A stretch of 64,000 nucleotides of DNA from Pseudothioglobus sp905182815 (GTDB lineage: Bacteria; Pseudomonadota; Gammaproteobacteria; PS1; Pseudothioglobaceae), in contig NZ_CP159805.1 of assembly GCF_048087625.1 (NCBI RefSeq), positions 992,001-1,056,000 on the forward strand. The letters are read 5' to 3'. This document shows, piece by piece, positions 61,382 through 64,000 of this stretch (position 1 is its first letter; every line of letters starts with the position of its first letter). The position numbers and the translations under genes are program-made. Below the pieces are notes generated by a model. The model did not search any database. It saw nothing but the letters and a program-made list of their open reading frames with translations, and was not told the DNA's origin.

Positions 61382-64000
61382 ATGGAAAAAACATACAACC
61401 CAGAGCTAATCGAACAAAAATATCGCGATTTATGGGAACAAGGCGACCTCTTCTCTTCAAAAGCAAATTCAGCTAGTAAAGCTTCATACAGCATCGTCCT
61501 CCCCCCTCCAAATGTAACTGGTAGCCTTCATATGGGCCATGCTTTTCAGCACACAATCATGGATGTATACACTCGATATAATCGAAGCAAAGGCAAACAA
61601 ACCCTGTGGCAGCCTGGTACAGATCATGCGGGCATTGCAACTCAAATGGTAGTCGAAAGACAGCTTGGACTTGAGAATATTTCCAGGCACGACTTAGGTC
61701 GTGAGAAATTTACAGAAAAAATCTGGGACTGGAAGTCTAAATCTGGCGGTACTATAACTTCCCAAATGAGGCGTTTAGGTGCTTCAGTTGACTGGGAGCG
61801 GGAACGTTTTACAATGGACGAACCTCTATCTAAGGCAGTTCAGAAAGTATTTATCGATCTTTATAATGAAGGCCTAATCTATAGAGGGAAAAGACTAGTT
61901 AACTGGGATCCTGTTCTTTTAACTGCAGTATCTGACTTAGAAGTCATCAGTACTGAGGAGCAAGGTTTTTTATGGCATATCAGATATCAAGTTGCAGAAT
62001 CTGATGAAGTATTGGTTGTTGCTACAACAAGACCAGAGACCATGTTTGGAGACACAGCCGTTGCAATTCATCCCGAAGATACTCGCTACCAACACCTTAT
62101 TGGTAAGTTTATAGACCTTCCTCTTTCCAACAAAAAAATCCCAATTATTGCTGACGACTATGTGGATATGGAATTTGGAACAGGGTGCGTAAAAATTACT
62201 CCTGCTCATGATTTTAATGATTATGAAATTGGACAAAGACATAGCCTTGAAATTATCAATATATTAACTGATGATGCCAGCATAAACATTAACGCTCCTG
62301 ATAAATATCAAGGGCTTGACCGTTTTGATGCTCGCAAAGAGGTTGTTAAAGATCTTGAAAGTCAAAATTTAATTGAAAAGATTGATCCGCACACTCTTAT
62401 GGTGCCAAGGGGTGACAGAACTAATAGCATTATTGAGCCCTACATGACAGACCAATGGTTTGTCAAAGTTAAGCCTTTAGCAGGTCCTGCTATAGATGCT
62501 GTAAAAAATGGTGACATCCGATTTGTTCCTGAAAACTGGAGTAAGACTTATTTCAATTGGATGGACAATATCGAAGATTGGTGTATTTCCCGTCAAATTT
62601 GGTGGGGACACCGGATACCTGCTTGGTATGACAAAGAAGGTAAATTCTATGTAGCAAATAACCTTGAAGAAGCTCAAGCTCAGGCTGGAGTTGGAGTTGA
62701 TTTAGAGCAAGATGAAGATGTTTTAGATACTTGGTTCTCTTCTGCATTATGGCCTTTTTCTACTTTAGGGTGGCCAGAAAAAACCCCTGAATTATCTCGC
62801 TTCTATCCAACTAGCGTTCTTGTTACTGGCTTTGATATCATATTTTTCTGGGTAGCTCGTATGATTATGTTTGGGCTAAAATTTGCTAAAGATGTACCCT
62901 TTAAAGATATTTATATTACCGGTCTTATTAAGGACGGCAATGGCCAAAAAATGAGTAAATCTAAGGGCAATGTATTAGATCCTATTGACTTGATTGATGG
63001 CATTTCGCTTAATGATCTTCTTGAGAAAAGAACTCAAGGAATGATGCAACCAAAATTAGCTGAAAAAATTCAAAAACAAACTAAAAAAGAGTTTCCTGAT
63101 GGGATTCCTGCCTTTGGAACTGATGCAATACGTTTTACCTTTGCTGCTCTAGCATCATTTGGTCGAGATATTAAATTTGATCTAAAAAGGGTTGAAGGCT
63201 ATCGAAATTTTTGTAATAAACTTTGGAATGCTTCACGCTTTGTCCTGATAAATCTTGAATCTAAATCAATTAATGTTAATGCTGTGTTGTCTAATCAAGA
63301 TAAATGGATACTGTCCAGGCTTCAACACACAAAAATTGAAGTTGAAAAACATTTGGCTGATTATCGATTAGATTTGATGAGTCAAACTCTATATGAATTT
63401 GTTTGGCATGATTATTGTGACTGGTACTTAGAGCTCTCAAAACCACTGCTAGAAAATAATAAGACAAAACAAGGCTGTGAAGCGACTCTTTTAAAAGTTT
63501 TGTCAGAAACTTTAGTCCTACTGCACCCAATCATTCCTTTTATCACAGAAGAAATTTTTGAACAATCTCAAAAGCTTCATAGTGGCTCTGATGAAAAGCT
63601 TATTTCGCAGGCCTTTCCTGAGCCTGAGGAGGCTCTTTTTAATAATGAGGCAGAATCTGAGGTCGAATGGCTGAAAGAATTTATTTTAGGTATTAGAAAA
63701 ATCAGAGGTGAAATGAATATTTCTCCTGGAAAGCCTTTGCAATGCTTTATCAAGAGCTTTAATTCCAAAGACAAAGATTACATTGAAAATAATAAATCAA
63801 TCATCTTTACCCTTGCTAAATTAGACAGTATTGAACTCATAGAGGCGAATAAAGAAGAGCCTGAGTCAGCAATTGCACTAGTTGGAGAAATGAAAATTTT
63901 AATCCCTTTAGCAGGTCTTATCGATAAAGATGCTGAAATAGATAGGCTTAACAAAGAAATTGATAAATTAATAAAACTTAAAGCTCAATTCTCAGGAAAA
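61382..64000 (+). CDS. valS: Valine--tRNA ligase, N-terminal 873 codons (cut by window edge)
   Basis: The first 873 codons of ValS are in frame to the right edge. The class I motifs are NVTGSLHMGHAF (HIGH) and GQKMSKSKGNVLD (KMSKS); TDHAGIATQ and the CP1 editing domain (about 190-330, with TTRPETMFGDTAV) clear mischarged Thr. The anticodon-binding domain and the start of the C-terminal coiled coil follow. About 80 residues are lost beyond the edge (E. coli ValS has 951). Confidence 0.97.
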   Translation, partial: MEKTYNPELIEQKYRDLWEQGDLFSSKANSASKASYSIVLPPPNVTGSLHMGHAFQHTIMDVYTRYNRSKGKQTLWQPGTDHAGIATQMVVERQLGLENISRHDLGREKFTEKIWDWKSKSGGTITSQMRRLGASVDWERERFTMDEPLSKAVQKVFIDLYNEGLIYRGKRLVNWDPVLLTAVSDLEVISTEEQGFLWHIRYQVAESDEVLVVATTRPETMFGDTAVAIHPEDTRYQHLIGKFIDLPLSNKKIPIIADDYVDMEFGTGCVKITPAHDFNDYEIGQRHSLEIINILTDDASININAPDKYQGLDRFDARKEVVKDLESQNLIEKIDPHTLMVPRGDRTNSIIEPYMTDQWFVKVKPLAGPAIDAVKNGDIRFVPENWSKTYFNWMDNIEDWCISRQIWWGHRIPAWYDKEGKFYVANNLEEAQAQAGVGVDLEQDEDVLDTWFSSALWPFSTLGWPEKTPELSRFYPTSVLVTGFDIIFFWVARMIMFGLKFAKDVPFKDIYITGLIKDGNGQKMSKSKGNVLDPIDLIDGISLNDLLEKRTQGMMQPKLAEKIQKQTKKEFPDGIPAFGTDAIRFTFAALASFGRDIKFDLKRVEGYRNFCNKLWNASRFVLINLESKSINVNAVLSNQDKWILSRLQHTKIEVEKHLADYRLDLMSQTLYEFVWHDYCDWYLELSKPLLENNKTKQGCEATLLKVLSETLVLLHPIIPFITEEIFEQSQKLHSGSDEKLISQAFPEPEEALFNNEAESEVEWLKEFILGIRKIRGEMNISPGKPLQCFIKSFNSKDKDYIENNKSIIFTLAKLDSIELIEANKEEPESAIALVGEMKILIPLAGLIDKDAEIDRLNKEIDKLIKLKAQFSGK

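Noticed and set aside
1..64000. tRNA genes, rRNA genes, CRISPR arrays, insertion sequences or attachment sites
   Set aside because: No T-loop-like tRNA ends in any intergenic gap, no regularly spaced repeats, and no transposase or phage genes; the XerC gene has only housekeeping neighbours.

Overview
This AT-rich window (roughly one third G+C by eye) is a densely packed chromosomal segment of what is most likely a free-living marine gammaproteobacterium with a streamlined genome. The evidence is the type of its housekeeping proteins (LptD, SurA, LptF, HflKC, HisZ, YbiT, TrmJ, RmuC, RNase T, XseB, a short 4.5S RNA upstream of dnaX-ybaB-recR), very short intergenic gaps, frequent 1 to 14 base overlaps, and a taurine uptake and breakdown locus. 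A relative of the SUP05/Thioglobus group would fit, but that is an inference. No rRNA, tRNA, insertion sequence, prophage or CRISPR array was found, and no stretch above 300 bases lacks a gene.

Positions 1-10605 are the accessory part. A taurine:pyruvate aminotransferase gene runs off the left edge. Divergent to it is a MocR-type regulator (TauR), followed at operon-like spacing by two exported proteins: a 685-residue protein built from two copies of one unrecognised domain, and a trypsin-like protease. Facing them is a minus-strand transporter operon (tauA, tauB, tauC) ending in a covalent-flavin, folate-dependent demethylase of the dimethylglycine/sarcosine dehydrogenase family. Read together, the cell imports taurine, possibly also N-methylated taurines, demethylates and deaminates it. 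A perfect hairpin plus U-tract between tauA and tauB probably sets a binding-protein excess.

Positions 10802-31921 carry the riboflavin/nusB operon (ribE, a ribB fused to a degenerate ribA domain, ribH, nusB), the ABC-F factor ybiT, an isolated ftsW-murG pair, bioB, glnA, hemF-tsaC-xerC, htpG, the head-to-head trmJ/suhB pair, a YciK-like dehydrogenase with rmuC, plsC, an orphan, rnt, a stand-alone ArgA-type acetyltransferase domain and ilvD. Positions 31929-38522 are a minus-strand run hflK-hflC-hisZ-purA-rnr.

Positions 38786-45974 run on the plus strand: outer-membrane assembly (lptD, surA), rlmB, then yceD-rpmF-plsX-small membrane protein-fabH for ribosome and fatty acid synthesis. Positions 45971-54822 are on the minus strand: xseB-ispA, a short-chain dehydrogenase, pcnB, queF, lptF, rho, trxA, an AEC transporter and gltX. 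Positions 54981-64000 return to the plus strand: a Mth938-like protein, rodA, dacA, dat, the 4.5S RNA, dnaX-ybaB-recR and valS, which is cut by the right edge.

The points most worth following are the duplicated-domain exported protein, the demethylase within the taurine operon, the TauC permease with a large inserted extracytoplasmic domain, and a nine-A run in dnaX placed so that slippage would give a short gamma-like clamp-loader subunit.
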